64,000 nt of DNA from Rhodoferax sp. (GTDB lineage Bacteria > Pseudomonadota > Gammaproteobacteria > Burkholderiales > Burkholderiaceae_C). Made by a program: the position numbers and the translations under genes. Within the stretch, counting starts at the first letter, position 1, and each line of letters starts with the position of its first letter. The stretch lies in the NCBI RefSeq assembly GCF_030697375.1, contig NZ_JAUYQD010000035.1, positions 62,001 through 126,000 of the forward strand, in the 5' to 3' direction. Below, piece after piece: positions 17,833-26,372 of the stretch. The notes beneath the pieces were generated by a model that ran no database searches, was not told the DNA's origin, and saw only the letters and a program-made list of their open reading frames with translations.

Positions 17833-19205
17833 TATCTCGTCGTTGGTTCCCGTTATTGCCAGCCTTACTGCTAGCTTCCACGCTCCTGATTGCGGGCCCA
17901 ACTGAGATCGGCAACGAAACCGACAAGGCCGAAACCTTTGGCGCCAACGCCGATCTATCAACCGCACCGCGTGTCAATGTAGATCGGCCCAAACCGACCT
18001 TCCCCCTGTACGAGCGGAATAAGCGCGTGCACGGGCTGCGTCCTTTCCAAGCTCTGGTCGATGCAGCGCCAGCGGGTTCGGTATTGCGCCCCCCCCCCGG
18101 CATTTACGCCGGGCCTGTAGAGCTCACCAAGCCATTGACAATTGAAGGCGGCGGGCGAGTCACCATTGATTCAGGGGACAAAGGTACCGTGTTTTCACTG
18201 GTGACCAACAATGCCACATTGCGCGGCCTGCACCTTACCGGCTCAGGTGACTCACACGACACAGATGACTCCTGTTTGGATGTGCGCGGCCACAATAACA
18301 ACATTGAACAATTGGTCATCGACAACTGTCTTTTCGGCATCGACCTCAAGCAGTCCAATGACAACACTGTCAAAAACAACAAGGTGCGGTCCAAACCCAT
18401 TGAAGTAGGGATACGCGGGGATGGGCTCCGGCTGTGGTACAGCCATCGCAATCTGATCGAAGGCAATGAGATTGTGGATTCGCGCGATATGGTGGCCTGG
18501 TATTCGAATGACAACACATACCGTCGGAATTTGGGTATGCGAAGCCGCTATTCGATTCATTTCATGTTTGCCAAGAACAATACCGTTGAGTACAACCGCT
18601 TCTACGACAACGCTGTAGGGGTGTATTTCATGTATACCGAAGGTGGCATCCTTCGCAACAACCTGATCTCGCACGCCACAGGTGCTACCGGCATGGCCAT
18701 TGGCTTTAAGGAGGCCAGCAACACGGTCATCGAAGGCAATGAGATCGTTTACTGTGCTGTGGGCATTGGCTCAGACTTGTCTCCCTTTCAACCAGACAGC
18801 AAGATATGGATTCGGAACAACCGATTTGCTTTCAACGGCATTGCCATGCAACTCACCAGTGAACTCGGTGGCAATATCGTCACAGACAATGTTTTTGAGG
18901 GCAACCTCACCAACGTGGTGCAAGCCGGGCGGGGCAAGGCCGGGTTAAACGAATGGCGTGGCAATTTTTGGGACGACTACCTTGGTTTTGATCGCAACCA
19001 TGATGGGCAAGGCGACACGCCATATGAGTTGTATGCCTATGCTGACCAAATTTGGATCGAACTCCCAGCAGCGCGTTTTTTCAAAACCGCACCGGTACTC
19101 GAACTATTGGACTTTCTTGAGCGGCTGGCACCGTTTTCCTCGCCGGAGCTCACACTGAAAGACGAACAGCCTCGCTTTGTAAAACCCAAACAGGTGCGCG
19201 GATGA
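17829..19205 (+). CDS. nosD: Periplasmic copper-processing protein NosD
   Basis: Predicted 458-residue exported protein built of right-handed beta-helix (CASH/NosD) repeats, with recurring blocks such as NNIEQLVIDNC, NDNTVKNNKV, RNLIEGNEIVD and SNTVIEGNEIV. It acts with the ABC transporter NosFY in assembling the CuZ centre of NosZ. The hydrophobic N-terminus (residues 8-22) is a likely signal peptide; an extra region of about 50 residues precedes the repeats. The start overlaps nosB and the end overlaps nosG. The gene contains a C10 homopolymer at 18089-18098. A second NosD-like gene lies at 26372-27586. Confidence 0.93.
   Translation: MISRRWFPLLPALLLASTLLIAGPTEIGNETDKAETFGANADLSTAPRVNVDRPKPTFPLYERNKRVHGLRPFQALVDAAPAGSVLRPPPGIYAGPVELTKPLTIEGGGRVTIDSGDKGTVFSLVTNNATLRGLHLTGSGDSHDTDDSCLDVRGHNNNIEQLVIDNCLFGIDLKQSNDNTVKNNKVRSKPIEVGIRGDGLRLWYSHRNLIEGNEIVDSRDMVAWYSNDNTYRRNLGMRSRYSIHFMFAKNNTVEYNRFYDNAVGVYFMYTEGGILRNNLISHATGATGMAIGFKEASNTVIEGNEIVYCAVGIGSDLSPFQPDSKIWIRNNRFAFNGIAMQLTSELGGNIVTDNVFEGNLTNVVQAGRGKAGLNEWRGNFWDDYLGFDRNHDGQGDTPYELYAYADQIWIELPAARFFKTAPVLELLDFLERLAPFSSPELTLKDEQPRFVKPKQVRG
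18089..18098 (+). repeat. Ten-cytosine tract inside nosD
   Basis: An uninterrupted run of ten C residues encodes part of the RPPPG stretch early in nosD. Runs of this length are prone to slippage, and a one-base change would shift the frame for the rest of the protein. The frame is intact in this sequence. Confidence 0.9.
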
Positions 19206-20050
19206 CAGACAACCTTCCTGACGCCAAGCCACAACGCAATACCAAGCCACGGACCACGCGGCAAGACAGGCGCCGCTGGCTACGCACGGCACTGCTCGCA
19301 GGAGGCGTACTTGGCGCAGCTCTGTCAGGCTATCTACCACTCGCCTACGCGCAAAAAAAACGCCTGCGCCCACCTGGCGCGCTGGACGAAAAAGATCTTC
19401 TTGGTTCCTGCATCAAATGCGGTCAATGCGTACAAGTTTGTCCAGTGCAGGCAATCAAGCTGGCAGATTTAGTCGATGGCTTTGGTGTCGGCGTACCGTA
19501 CATCGACCCGCGTCAGCAAGCCTGCGATTTCTCTTGTGATGCAGTGCAATGCATTTTGGCATGCCCAACCGGGTCACTGGCCTACATCAAACCTGCTTTC
19601 TTGCCGATGCGAGTAGGTGCGCCCTTGGTCGGAAAACCCATTCTCAAAGCCAAGGAAAAGGATGCGGAGCCTACGCTCAATTTGAAGGAGCGCATGGGAG
19701 TGGCGCGGCTGGCGCGGCCGGAAGCCTGTCTCGCGACACAGGGCAAAGGGTTCAAAGGGCAAGCACGCGGTGCCGACTTCAAGGGTCGCATGCGTTACAT
19801 GGACGTTGACCGCTGGAAACCGATTCTGGTAGCAGACCATCCGTACGATGTCAAAGAATGCAATTTGTGTGTCAGTGAATGTCCGATTGGCGGCGCAATT
19901 TCCATAGAAACCCTGACTACAGTAGATGGAAAAACCCAGCGTCAACCCGTGGTGCATGAACCCTGCGTCGGGTGCGGTGTCTGCGAAATGGTTTGCCCAA
20001 CGGAGTCCGCCAGCATTGTGATTGAAGCCCGGGAGGTATGGAAAGCATGA
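19202..20050 (+). CDS. nosG: NosG, ferredoxin-type protein (NapG family)
   Basis: Predicted 282-residue periplasmic iron-sulfur protein. The N-terminus has a Tat-like motif (DRRRWLR) and hydrophobic core. Four [4Fe-4S] motifs are visible: CIKCGQCVQVCP, CDAVQCILACP, CNLCVSECP and CVGCGVCEMVCP. With NosH it forms a quinol dehydrogenase that passes electrons to periplasmic cytochromes in clade II N2O respiration, parallel to NapGH. The NosG/NosH pair replaces NosR. It overlaps nosD at the start and nosH at the end. Confidence 0.92.
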   Translation: MTDNLPDAKPQRNTKPRTTRQDRRRWLRTALLAGGVLGAALSGYLPLAYAQKKRLRPPGALDEKDLLGSCIKCGQCVQVCPVQAIKLADLVDGFGVGVPYIDPRQQACDFSCDAVQCILACPTGSLAYIKPAFLPMRVGAPLVGKPILKAKEKDAEPTLNLKERMGVARLARPEACLATQGKGFKGQARGADFKGRMRYMDVDRWKPILVADHPYDVKECNLCVSECPIGGAISIETLTTVDGKTQRQPVVHEPCVGCGVCEMVCPTESASIVIEAREVWKA

Positions 20051-21027
20051 AAGACATCCGCTGGCAACGTTTTTTCGATCAAATCGCGATCATGTTTGGC
20101 CGCGAGCCTAAAAAGCCAACGGTCATTACCGAACGCGCGCAGAAAATTCACGAGCTCAAACGCATGGCCAACAAGGTCGAAGTTCGAGCGGCAATTCTGC
20201 TGGCCCACGAAAAGCCACGCAGCAACACATGGCGCAATCGGCGTTGGGCAGTGTTAATAGCCGCAAACCTACTGTTCGCGGTGTCGTTTGGTTTTGATAT
20301 TCAGATACTTGAAGGTGCGTTGACGGCCTCACGCTTTGTCGGATTTCACCTGATTGACCTTAACTCTGCGCTTCAGGTCATGCTGGCGCACAAACACATC
20401 ATTGTGAATTTGGTCATCGGCACGCTCACCATCATGGCATTTTGGATGCTCATGGGTGGTCGGGCATTTTGCTCATGGGTTTGCCCATACCACTTTCTGG
20501 CCGAATGGGCAGAGAAGCTGCACCTATGGATGGCAAGTAAGAAACTGGTGTCTGACCAGACCATGAGTCGCAGTTTACGGTCCTATTTTTGGGTGGTCTT
20601 TGCCATCGCCGCATTGGGTACAGGCTATACCGTATTTGAAGCGATCTCCCCTACCGGAATACTGTCCCGAGCCATCATCTATGGACCTGGACTGGCCATG
20701 TTATGGGTGCTCGCATTATTGTTGTTTGAGGTTGCCATCTCTCGACGCGCGTGGTGCCGCTATGCCTGCCCCATCGGCCTGACCTATGGGGTTGTTGGCA
20801 TCGTTTCACCCGTGCGCATCAAATACACCTTGGAGGGCTGTTTCCATGAAGGTGACTGCCGCAAGGTGTGCCTGGTTCCACACGTACTGGATACCGTGAT
20901 CAAAGGCCGTGCCGTGGACACTGAAATTTCGCTTGGGCCCGATTGCACGCGCTGTGGCGCTTGCGTTGACACCTGTCCGACAGGATCACTTAAATTCGAC
21001 GTCAAAGGCCTCTCCAAGTTACTCTAA
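20047..21027 (+). CDS. nosH: NosH, quinol dehydrogenase membrane subunit (NapH family)
   Basis: Predicted 326-residue integral membrane protein with four main helices, two CX3CP motifs (CSWVCP, CRYACP) and a C-terminal [4Fe-4S] region ending in CTRCGACVDTCP, the NapH/NosH pattern. I chose the ATG at 20047 because GGGAGG stands 10 bp before it and it overlaps the nosG stop; an ATG at 20038 is too close to that site. A basic cytoplasmic stretch of about 70 residues precedes the first helix. It oxidises quinol, menaquinol in studied clade II systems. Confidence 0.92.
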   Translation: MKDIRWQRFFDQIAIMFGREPKKPTVITERAQKIHELKRMANKVEVRAAILLAHEKPRSNTWRNRRWAVLIAANLLFAVSFGFDIQILEGALTASRFVGFHLIDLNSALQVMLAHKHIIVNLVIGTLTIMAFWMLMGGRAFCSWVCPYHFLAEWAEKLHLWMASKKLVSDQTMSRSLRSYFWVVFAIAALGTGYTVFEAISPTGILSRAIIYGPGLAMLWVLALLLFEVAISRRAWCRYACPIGLTYGVVGIVSPVRIKYTLEGCFHEGDCRKVCLVPHVLDTVIKGRAVDTEISLGPDCTRCGACVDTCPTGSLKFDVKGLSKLL

Positions 21028-21078
21028 ACCGGCTGCCTCCACTGGGCACTGACGGCACTTTCCACACTGAAATACACC

Positions 21079-21939
21079 GTGATCAGCTTCAAACACGTCA
21101 CCAAATCCTTCCGACGCGCCCGTATCCTCGATGGTATTGATCTGGAGGTGGGCTTGGGCGAGCGCGTCGCCTTGATTGGTTCCAACGGTGCGGGCAAAAC
21201 CACGCTCATCCGATGCCTGCTTGGTGAATACACACACGACGGTGAGATTCTCATTCAGGGACGCAACCCACGCCAGGAACGCACAGACGTTCTGGGTTTG
21301 ATTGGTTTCGTTCCACAGCTGCCACCACCGCTCAAAATGCCGGTGGGCCAATTGATCAATTTTGCAGCCGCGTTGTGCAACACCCTGCCCACCCGCGTAC
21401 ATGAGGTCGCCAGCCGTTTGGGCCTGGATGTTACCGATATCTTGTCACGCCCCTTCAACAAGCTTTCTGGAGGCATGAAGCAAAAACTTCTGATCGCCAT
21501 AGCCTTGGGACGCGATGCCAAGGTCCTGGTGATGGACGAGCCTGCTGCCAACCTTGACCCGCAAGCGCGCAAGATTTTCTTTGAATTGTTGGCCGAACGC
21601 GCTGAGAGTACGACGATGCTGATATCAAGCCACCGTATCAATGAGGTATCTGCACTGGTCAATCGGGTGGTTGAACTCGATTTGGGCAAGGTAGTGCTTG
21701 ATGAACGAATGGCCAATGACACCTCTCTGACCGGCATGCTGCTGGGTCGCCTGGTGTCGCGGCAACCTGAGCCCGCGCTGGCCAAGGCACTCGGGCAGTG
21801 GAACTTTCGGGCACTTGATGCCGAGGAGACCCAATGGGAAGGCCAAGTGGCAGGGCCCGACCGTTTGCGTTTTCTAGGCATGGTGTCGCGTTATGTTGCC
21901 GTCGTCACTGAAGTCTCCCTGTCGGAGATTGATCCATGA
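21079..21939 (+). CDS. nosF: ABC transporter ATP-binding protein NosF
   Basis: Predicted 286-residue ATPase with Walker A (GSNGAGKTTLIRC), signature LSGGMKQKL and Walker B (VLVMDEPAA). A C-terminal extension of about 75 residues follows the nucleotide-binding domain. With NosY it drives the step needed by NosD for copper-sulfur site assembly in NosZ. The start is taken as GTG at 21079, 51 bp after nosH. The stop overlaps the nosL start (ATGA). Confidence 0.92.
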   Translation: MISFKHVTKSFRRARILDGIDLEVGLGERVALIGSNGAGKTTLIRCLLGEYTHDGEILIQGRNPRQERTDVLGLIGFVPQLPPPLKMPVGQLINFAAALCNTLPTRVHEVASRLGLDVTDILSRPFNKLSGGMKQKLLIAIALGRDAKVLVMDEPAANLDPQARKIFFELLAERAESTTMLISSHRINEVSALVNRVVELDLGKVVLDERMANDTSLTGMLLGRLVSRQPEPALAKALGQWNFRALDAEETQWEGQVAGPDRLRFLGMVSRYVAVVTEVSLSEIDP

Positions 21940-22457
21940 AACGACGCAACCTCATAGCCTATGGCTTTGCGCTTACACCGCTGGCTGCCTTGCTGTCAGC
22001 TTGCGCTGAAGAAGGCCATTGGCCTGACGGAATGGCACCCATCAAGTGGGACCGCGATGTCTGTACCCGCTGCAAAATGGCTATTTCTGACCGGCGATTT
22101 ACATCTCAGATTCGTGGCGGTTCCAACAATCTGGCATTCAAGTTTGACGACATTGGCTGCGCCACAACTTGGCGCTCTGAAAAGCTGAAAGAGTACCCCT
22201 GGCTCACCGACGCCGCCACGCGTTTCTGGGTTGCAGATTTCAGTGGCAAGGGGGAAAGGTGGTTGAATGCACGAAGCGCCCACTACCTCAGTGGAAAAAC
22301 CTCGCCCATGGGATACAACTATGCCGCTTTTGGCGAACCGCTCACAGATTCGATTGGCTTTGAAAGTATGTGCCAGAAAACGTCGGGCATGCTGCCTGCA
22401 GATTGTCTGTCTGAATCGGTCGACTCACGTTCGCGTACTGCAAACGCCCCCCAATAA
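21936..22457 (+). CDS. nosL: Copper-binding lipoprotein NosL
   Basis: Predicted 173-residue lipoprotein with lipobox LLSAC (Cys23). The Cu(I) binding motif CTRCKM (Cys43, Cys46, Met48) is typical of NosL, and the FDDIGC block is conserved. NosL delivers copper to the NosDFY/NosZ assembly system. The serine-rich C-terminus is probably disordered. It overlaps nosF and precedes nosY by 15 bp, an order seen in some nos clusters. Confidence 0.93.
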   Translation: MKRRNLIAYGFALTPLAALLSACAEEGHWPDGMAPIKWDRDVCTRCKMAISDRRFTSQIRGGSNNLAFKFDDIGCATTWRSEKLKEYPWLTDAATRFWVADFSGKGERWLNARSAHYLSGKTSPMGYNYAAFGEPLTDSIGFESMCQKTSGMLPADCLSESVDSRSRTANAPQ

Positions 22458-22472
22458 TCCCATTCACTCCCC

Positions 22473-23300
22473 ATGAAACAACTCTGGCTGACTGCCAAAC
22501 TCGACATCGTTGAATCCTTGCATGCGCGATGGTTCCTCATTTACTCACTGGTATTTGGCGGCATCGTTGCACTGCTCTTCCTGTTTGGACTGACCGAATC
22601 ACGTGTGCTGGGGTTCATCGGCCTATCGCGGTTATTGGTGACCTACATTCAGCTCACCATGGCCATACTTCCGATTTTTGTGTTGATCACCACCGTACGT
22701 TCGGTCGCCGGTGACCGAGAGGCCGGTGTGTACGAATACCTGCTGTCTCTGCCGATTTCTTTGGCCGCATGGTTTTGGGGAAAAATTCTGGGCCGCTATC
22801 TGGTGATATTCCTGCCGGTGTTTGGGGCTATGGGTCTTGCCGTGGTCATCGCACTGGTGCAGGGCATCGATGTACCTTGGGGTATTTTTTGCTATTACAC
22901 CGCCTTACTTGCGGTAATGGCCGCCTGTTTTTTGGGCATTGGTATGTTGATTTCAGCGCTTGCGCGTAGCACCGACATGGCCCAGGGCGCCGCCTTTTTG
23001 GTCTGGTTAACCTTTCTCTTATTTCTAGACCTGATCTTGTTGGGCGTCATGATCCAGGGCAAAATTTCGCCTGAATTGGCAGTCACCCTGGCCCTGGCCA
23101 ATCCACTGCAGGTCTTTCGCACCGCAGCACTTGCCATGTTCGACCCGCAACTGATCGTACTGGGACCTTCAGCCTATGTAATTTTGGATTTGTTTGGAGC
23201 TCTGGGATACAAGGTATTTGCGCTTGCCTACCCTGCTCTATTGGGCCTTGGGGCGGCGTTCACCGGCTTCCTGCTGTTTCGACGTGGAGATTTGCCCTAA
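22473..23300 (+). CDS. nosY: ABC transporter permease NosY
   Basis: Predicted 275-residue ABC-2 type permease with six hydrophobic segments. The block VRSVAGDREAGVYEYLLSLP is characteristic of NosY. It forms the NosFY transporter that works with NosD in NosZ maturation. The TAA stop shares its last base with the ATG of the following thioredoxin gene (TAATG), so the two are probably coupled. Confidence 0.93.
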   Translation: MKQLWLTAKLDIVESLHARWFLIYSLVFGGIVALLFLFGLTESRVLGFIGLSRLLVTYIQLTMAILPIFVLITTVRSVAGDREAGVYEYLLSLPISLAAWFWGKILGRYLVIFLPVFGAMGLAVVIALVQGIDVPWGIFCYYTALLAVMAACFLGIGMLISALARSTDMAQGAAFLVWLTFLLFLDLILLGVMIQGKISPELAVTLALANPLQVFRTAALAMFDPQLIVLGPSAYVILDLFGALGYKVFALAYPALLGLGAAFTGFLLFRRGDLP

Positions 23301-23839
23301 TGCTTTACTTCAGGCGTTCCATACTGTCGCTGCTTCTGGTATTTGCCAGCGCGGCAAGCGTGGCACAGGAAAAAGCGAACACCCGCACAGGTTTGGTTTT
23401 GGACGAAGCGAGTCGCATCAATACCGAAGCACTCTTTGCTGCCACACTGTACGATTTGGACAATCGACCGGTGCAATTTTCCTCCCATCGCGGACGCCCG
23501 ATGGTTGTCAATTTTTGGGCGCGCTGGTGCGCCCCCTGCCGTGTTGAAATTCCCGAGCTGGTTGCATTGCAGCAGCGCAAGACGGGGGTGGATGTCATTG
23601 GCATCAATATCGAAAGCGCCGCTGAACCGGTGCGCGATTTTGCCCGCGCTTATGACGTCAATTACCCGGTGTATTTGACGCGCCAAAGTGGCATAGATTT
23701 GATGCGCTCGCTGAACAATGACAAAGCCGGACTCCCATTCACGGTCGTTATTAACCGTCAGGGCGCCGTGGTCGCCAGCCGGATGGGGGCCATGACGCGC
23801 GAGCAGTTAGATATCTCCGTGGAACGGGCACTGCGTTGA
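23300..23839 (+). CDS. TlpA-family periplasmic thioredoxin
   Basis: Predicted 179-residue exported protein: signal peptide (residues 1-22, cleavage near SVAQ), thioredoxin fold with active site WARWCAPCRVE and cis-proline loop AGLPFTV. TlpA-like proteins reduce periplasmic thiols and often keep copper-binding cysteines of Sco, CuA or NosL-type proteins reduced. Its coupling to nosY supports a role in loading the NosZ CuA or CuZ site; this is inferred. Confidence 0.85.
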   Translation: MLYFRRSILSLLLVFASAASVAQEKANTRTGLVLDEASRINTEALFAATLYDLDNRPVQFSSHRGRPMVVNFWARWCAPCRVEIPELVALQQRKTGVDVIGINIESAAEPVRDFARAYDVNYPVYLTRQSGIDLMRSLNNDKAGLPFTVVINRQGAVVASRMGAMTREQLDISVERALR

Positions 23840-23843
23840 TCCC

Positions 23844-24581
23844 ATGAACGACACCCCCGATATCAGCCACAGTTTTGGCAACCAGTCTGTCACCAGCGAG
23901 CAGCGCCGGGCACGCATTCGACTGGTCTTTGACGCCGTGGCACCGCGCTATGACTTGATGAACGATCTGATGAGCATGGGCATCCACCGGCTGTGGAAGC
24001 GCACGCTGTCCCGACGCGTGTCCACTGCCAAAGGCTGGGTGCTTGACCTGGCGGGAGGAACCGGTGACGTTGCCCGTTTGCTATTGGGTCGCAATAGGCA
24101 TGTGGTGGTCTGCGACCCCAGCTTGGCCATGATGCAAGTCGGGCGCCAGCGCCCTGGCAGCGGGGGACTTCAGTGGTTGGCTGGCGAAGCAGAGCAACTG
24201 CCACTACCTGATGGCAGTGTTGATTTGTTAACGGTTTCCTTTGGGCTGCGCAACACGACCCACCTGACACAGGCCTTGAGCGAGATCCTGCGAGTACTCA
24301 AACCAGGAGGGCGTTTTGTCTGCCTGGAGTTTTCCCGCCCGGTCGCATGGCTTGCACCACTGTATGACCTGTACTCTTTTTTTGTGATCCCTCGGCTGGG
24401 TGCTGCTGTGGCCGGTGAACCGCAGGCCTACCAGTACCTTATTGAATCGATTCGGCGTTTCCCGGATCAGCAAGGCTTTGCCGATCTGATGCAGCAAGCG
24501 GGGTTTACCGATGTGCGTTGGGAAAACCTTTCGTTTGGTATCGCCTGCCTGCACTTCGGTACACGCCAACATGCAAACTGA
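23844..24581 (+). CDS. ubiE: UbiE/MenG quinone C-methyltransferase
   Basis: Predicted 245-residue SAM-dependent methyltransferase that performs the final methylation of demethylmenaquinone (and C-methylation in ubiquinone synthesis). Family blocks are VAPRYDLMNDLMSMGIHRLW near the N-terminus, the SAM motif LDLAGGTGDVARLL and FGLRNTTH. It starts 4 bp after the thioredoxin gene and overlaps menA by 11 bp, so it is part of the nos transcription unit. A separate chromosomal ubiE for ubiquinone probably exists elsewhere; this copy with menA points to menaquinone. Confidence 0.9.
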   Translation: MNDTPDISHSFGNQSVTSEQRRARIRLVFDAVAPRYDLMNDLMSMGIHRLWKRTLSRRVSTAKGWVLDLAGGTGDVARLLLGRNRHVVVCDPSLAMMQVGRQRPGSGGLQWLAGEAEQLPLPDGSVDLLTVSFGLRNTTHLTQALSEILRVLKPGGRFVCLEFSRPVAWLAPLYDLYSFFVIPRLGAAVAGEPQAYQYLIESIRRFPDQQGFADLMQQAGFTDVRWENLSFGIACLHFGTRQHAN

Positions 24582-25485
24582 TCCCAGCTCCATGCTGTTG
24601 ACCAGGCCTGCCAGCATGGTGCTCATTTGGTGGACGGCCATTCGACCGCGCACTTTGAGTATTGCCATCACTCCGGTTGTACTAGGCACCGCACTGGCAT
24701 GGGCGGACGCCAGCGCCAAGCACTGGCCGGCATTGGTCGCTGCACTGGTCTGTGCCCTGTTGATTCAGATCGGGACCAACCTGCACAATGACGTGGTTGA
24801 CTTTGAACGCGGAACCGACCGTCCTGACCGCATTGGCCCGCTGCGCGTGACTGCTGCCGGCTGGGTGAGCAGCAACAGCATGCACCGCGCCACCTATGCG
24901 AGCTTCGGCTTGGCAGTCGCCATTGGCGTTTACCTGGTGGCGCACGGGGGATGGCCGATTTTTCTGGCTGGCGCAACTTCCGTTTTGGCGGGCTGGGCCT
25001 ACTCCGGTGGACCCCGCCCCATCTCCCACACCGCGCTGGGCGAGGCAGTGGTGCTGATGTTCTTTGGCTGGGTTGCGGTGGCAGGAAGCCACTGGCTTCA
25101 AAGCGGAACGCCTTCGCTGGATGCCTGGCTGTGTGGCACGGTGGTCGGCCTACCAGCGGCCGCCGTCCTATTGGTCAACAACTACCGGGACCTCGAAGCG
25201 GATGTGCGCAGCGGTCGGCGAACACTGGCCGCGCGGCTGGGCAGGGCGCGCGCGTGCCATCTTTACGCTGCCATGCTGCTGCTGCCATTTGGCCTGATTC
25301 TCTTGTTGGCCTCGCGGGGCCGCATGGGCGTACTGGTGACGCTGTCTGCCCTTCCTTACTGCTTGCGCTTGGCACAACAACTGCGCCAGGCTTCCACCGG
25401 TGCCGCGCTCAACACTCAGCTGGCAGCCACCGCCAAGATTGGACTGATCCTTGGAGCTTTGTTATCTGTGGGGGTATTTTTATGA
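24571..25485 (+). CDS. menA: 1,4-dihydroxy-2-naphthoate polyprenyltransferase MenA
   Basis: Predicted 304-residue membrane prenyltransferase that attaches the isoprenoid tail to dihydroxynaphthoate in menaquinone synthesis. MenA blocks are RPRTLSIAITPVVLGTALA, the first aspartate motif NLHNDVVDFERGTDR, YSGGPRPISHTALGE and the second motif NNYRDLEADVRSGRRTLA. These separate it from UbiA. I chose the ATG at 24571, inside the ubiE end; the ATG at 24592 is an alternative. It overlaps the next gene (ATGA). No other men gene is in the window. Confidence 0.9.
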   Translation: MQTDPSSMLLTRPASMVLIWWTAIRPRTLSIAITPVVLGTALAWADASAKHWPALVAALVCALLIQIGTNLHNDVVDFERGTDRPDRIGPLRVTAAGWVSSNSMHRATYASFGLAVAIGVYLVAHGGWPIFLAGATSVLAGWAYSGGPRPISHTALGEAVVLMFFGWVAVAGSHWLQSGTPSLDAWLCGTVVGLPAAAVLLVNNYRDLEADVRSGRRTLAARLGRARACHLYAAMLLLPFGLILLLASRGRMGVLVTLSALPYCLRLAQQLRQASTGAALNTQLAATAKIGLILGALLSVGVFL

Positions 25486-26372
25486 GCATTTCAATCGTCA
25501 CCTTTTTGCTGCCGCTGGCCTTGGCCTTCATCATGTTCTATCTGGGGCTGACCCTGTGTACAGACGACTTTAAGAAAGTCATGCAACGGCCACGCGCACT
25601 GGTCGCAGGGCTGATCGGCCAGTTGTTGATGGTCCCTCTCCTGGGCCTTCTGGTAGCTTGGGCCACCCATCTTGATCCGGTCATGGCGGTGGGCTTGATG
25701 GTGCTGGCTGCGTGCCCCGGCGGTGTCAGTTCTGGGCTGCTGACCCGACTGGCGCGTGGCGACGTGGCCTTGTCCATTTCATTAACTGCCGTGACCAGCG
25801 TTGTGGCCATGCTGTCACTGCCTTTGGTGGTGAATGCCGCCATGCACATATTCATGGCAACCGGACTGAATGTCGATTTTCCCTTGGGCGGAATGGTTCG
25901 CAAAATATTTCTGCTGACCACGGTGCCGGTATTGGCTGGCATGGCTTTACGGGCATGGCAAACCCAACGCGTGAAACGTTTGGAGCCTGTGGCTGGGCGC
26001 ATCTCCACAGGCTTGTTTGTTCTCATCGTTTTAAGCACTTTCTGGGACCAGCGTCAGGTACTGGTGAGCCATCTGGGAACCATTGGGCTGGCCGGTTTGC
26101 TGCTCAATCTGCTAATCCTGTCAGGCGCTTGGCTACTAAGTTGGCAGGCTCGCCTGACACGAAATGATCGTATCTCCGTGGTGACCGAATGCGGTCTTCA
26201 GAATTCGGCATTGGGTATTTACGTTTGCATTGAATTGCTGAAATCACCGACCATGAGTGTTCCAAGTGTGGTGTACGCACTGCTGATGAATGGCGGCGCC
26301 ATCATCTTCGTACTACTGATGCGCGCCAACGCTGGAAAACACGGCCCTGCCACCATTCCCGCAAGCTCTTGA
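25482..26372 (+). CDS. Bile acid:sodium symporter (BASS) family transporter
   Basis: Predicted 296-residue membrane protein with about nine or ten helices. BASS family features are the opening FIMFYLGLTLCTDDFKKV, the block LAACPGGVSSGLLTRLARGD and the later ECGLQNSALGIYV. Bacterial relatives move organic acids with sodium; the substrate here is unknown. It overlaps menA by 4 bp and the following nosD-like gene by one base (TGATG), so it is transcribed with nos and men genes. A BASS gene in a nos cluster is not something I recognise. Confidence 0.85.
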   Translation: MSISIVTFLLPLALAFIMFYLGLTLCTDDFKKVMQRPRALVAGLIGQLLMVPLLGLLVAWATHLDPVMAVGLMVLAACPGGVSSGLLTRLARGDVALSISLTAVTSVVAMLSLPLVVNAAMHIFMATGLNVDFPLGGMVRKIFLLTTVPVLAGMALRAWQTQRVKRLEPVAGRISTGLFVLIVLSTFWDQRQVLVSHLGTIGLAGLLLNLLILSGAWLLSWQARLTRNDRISVVTECGLQNSALGIYVCIELLKSPTMSVPSVVYALLMNGGAIIFVLLMRANAGKHGPATIPASS

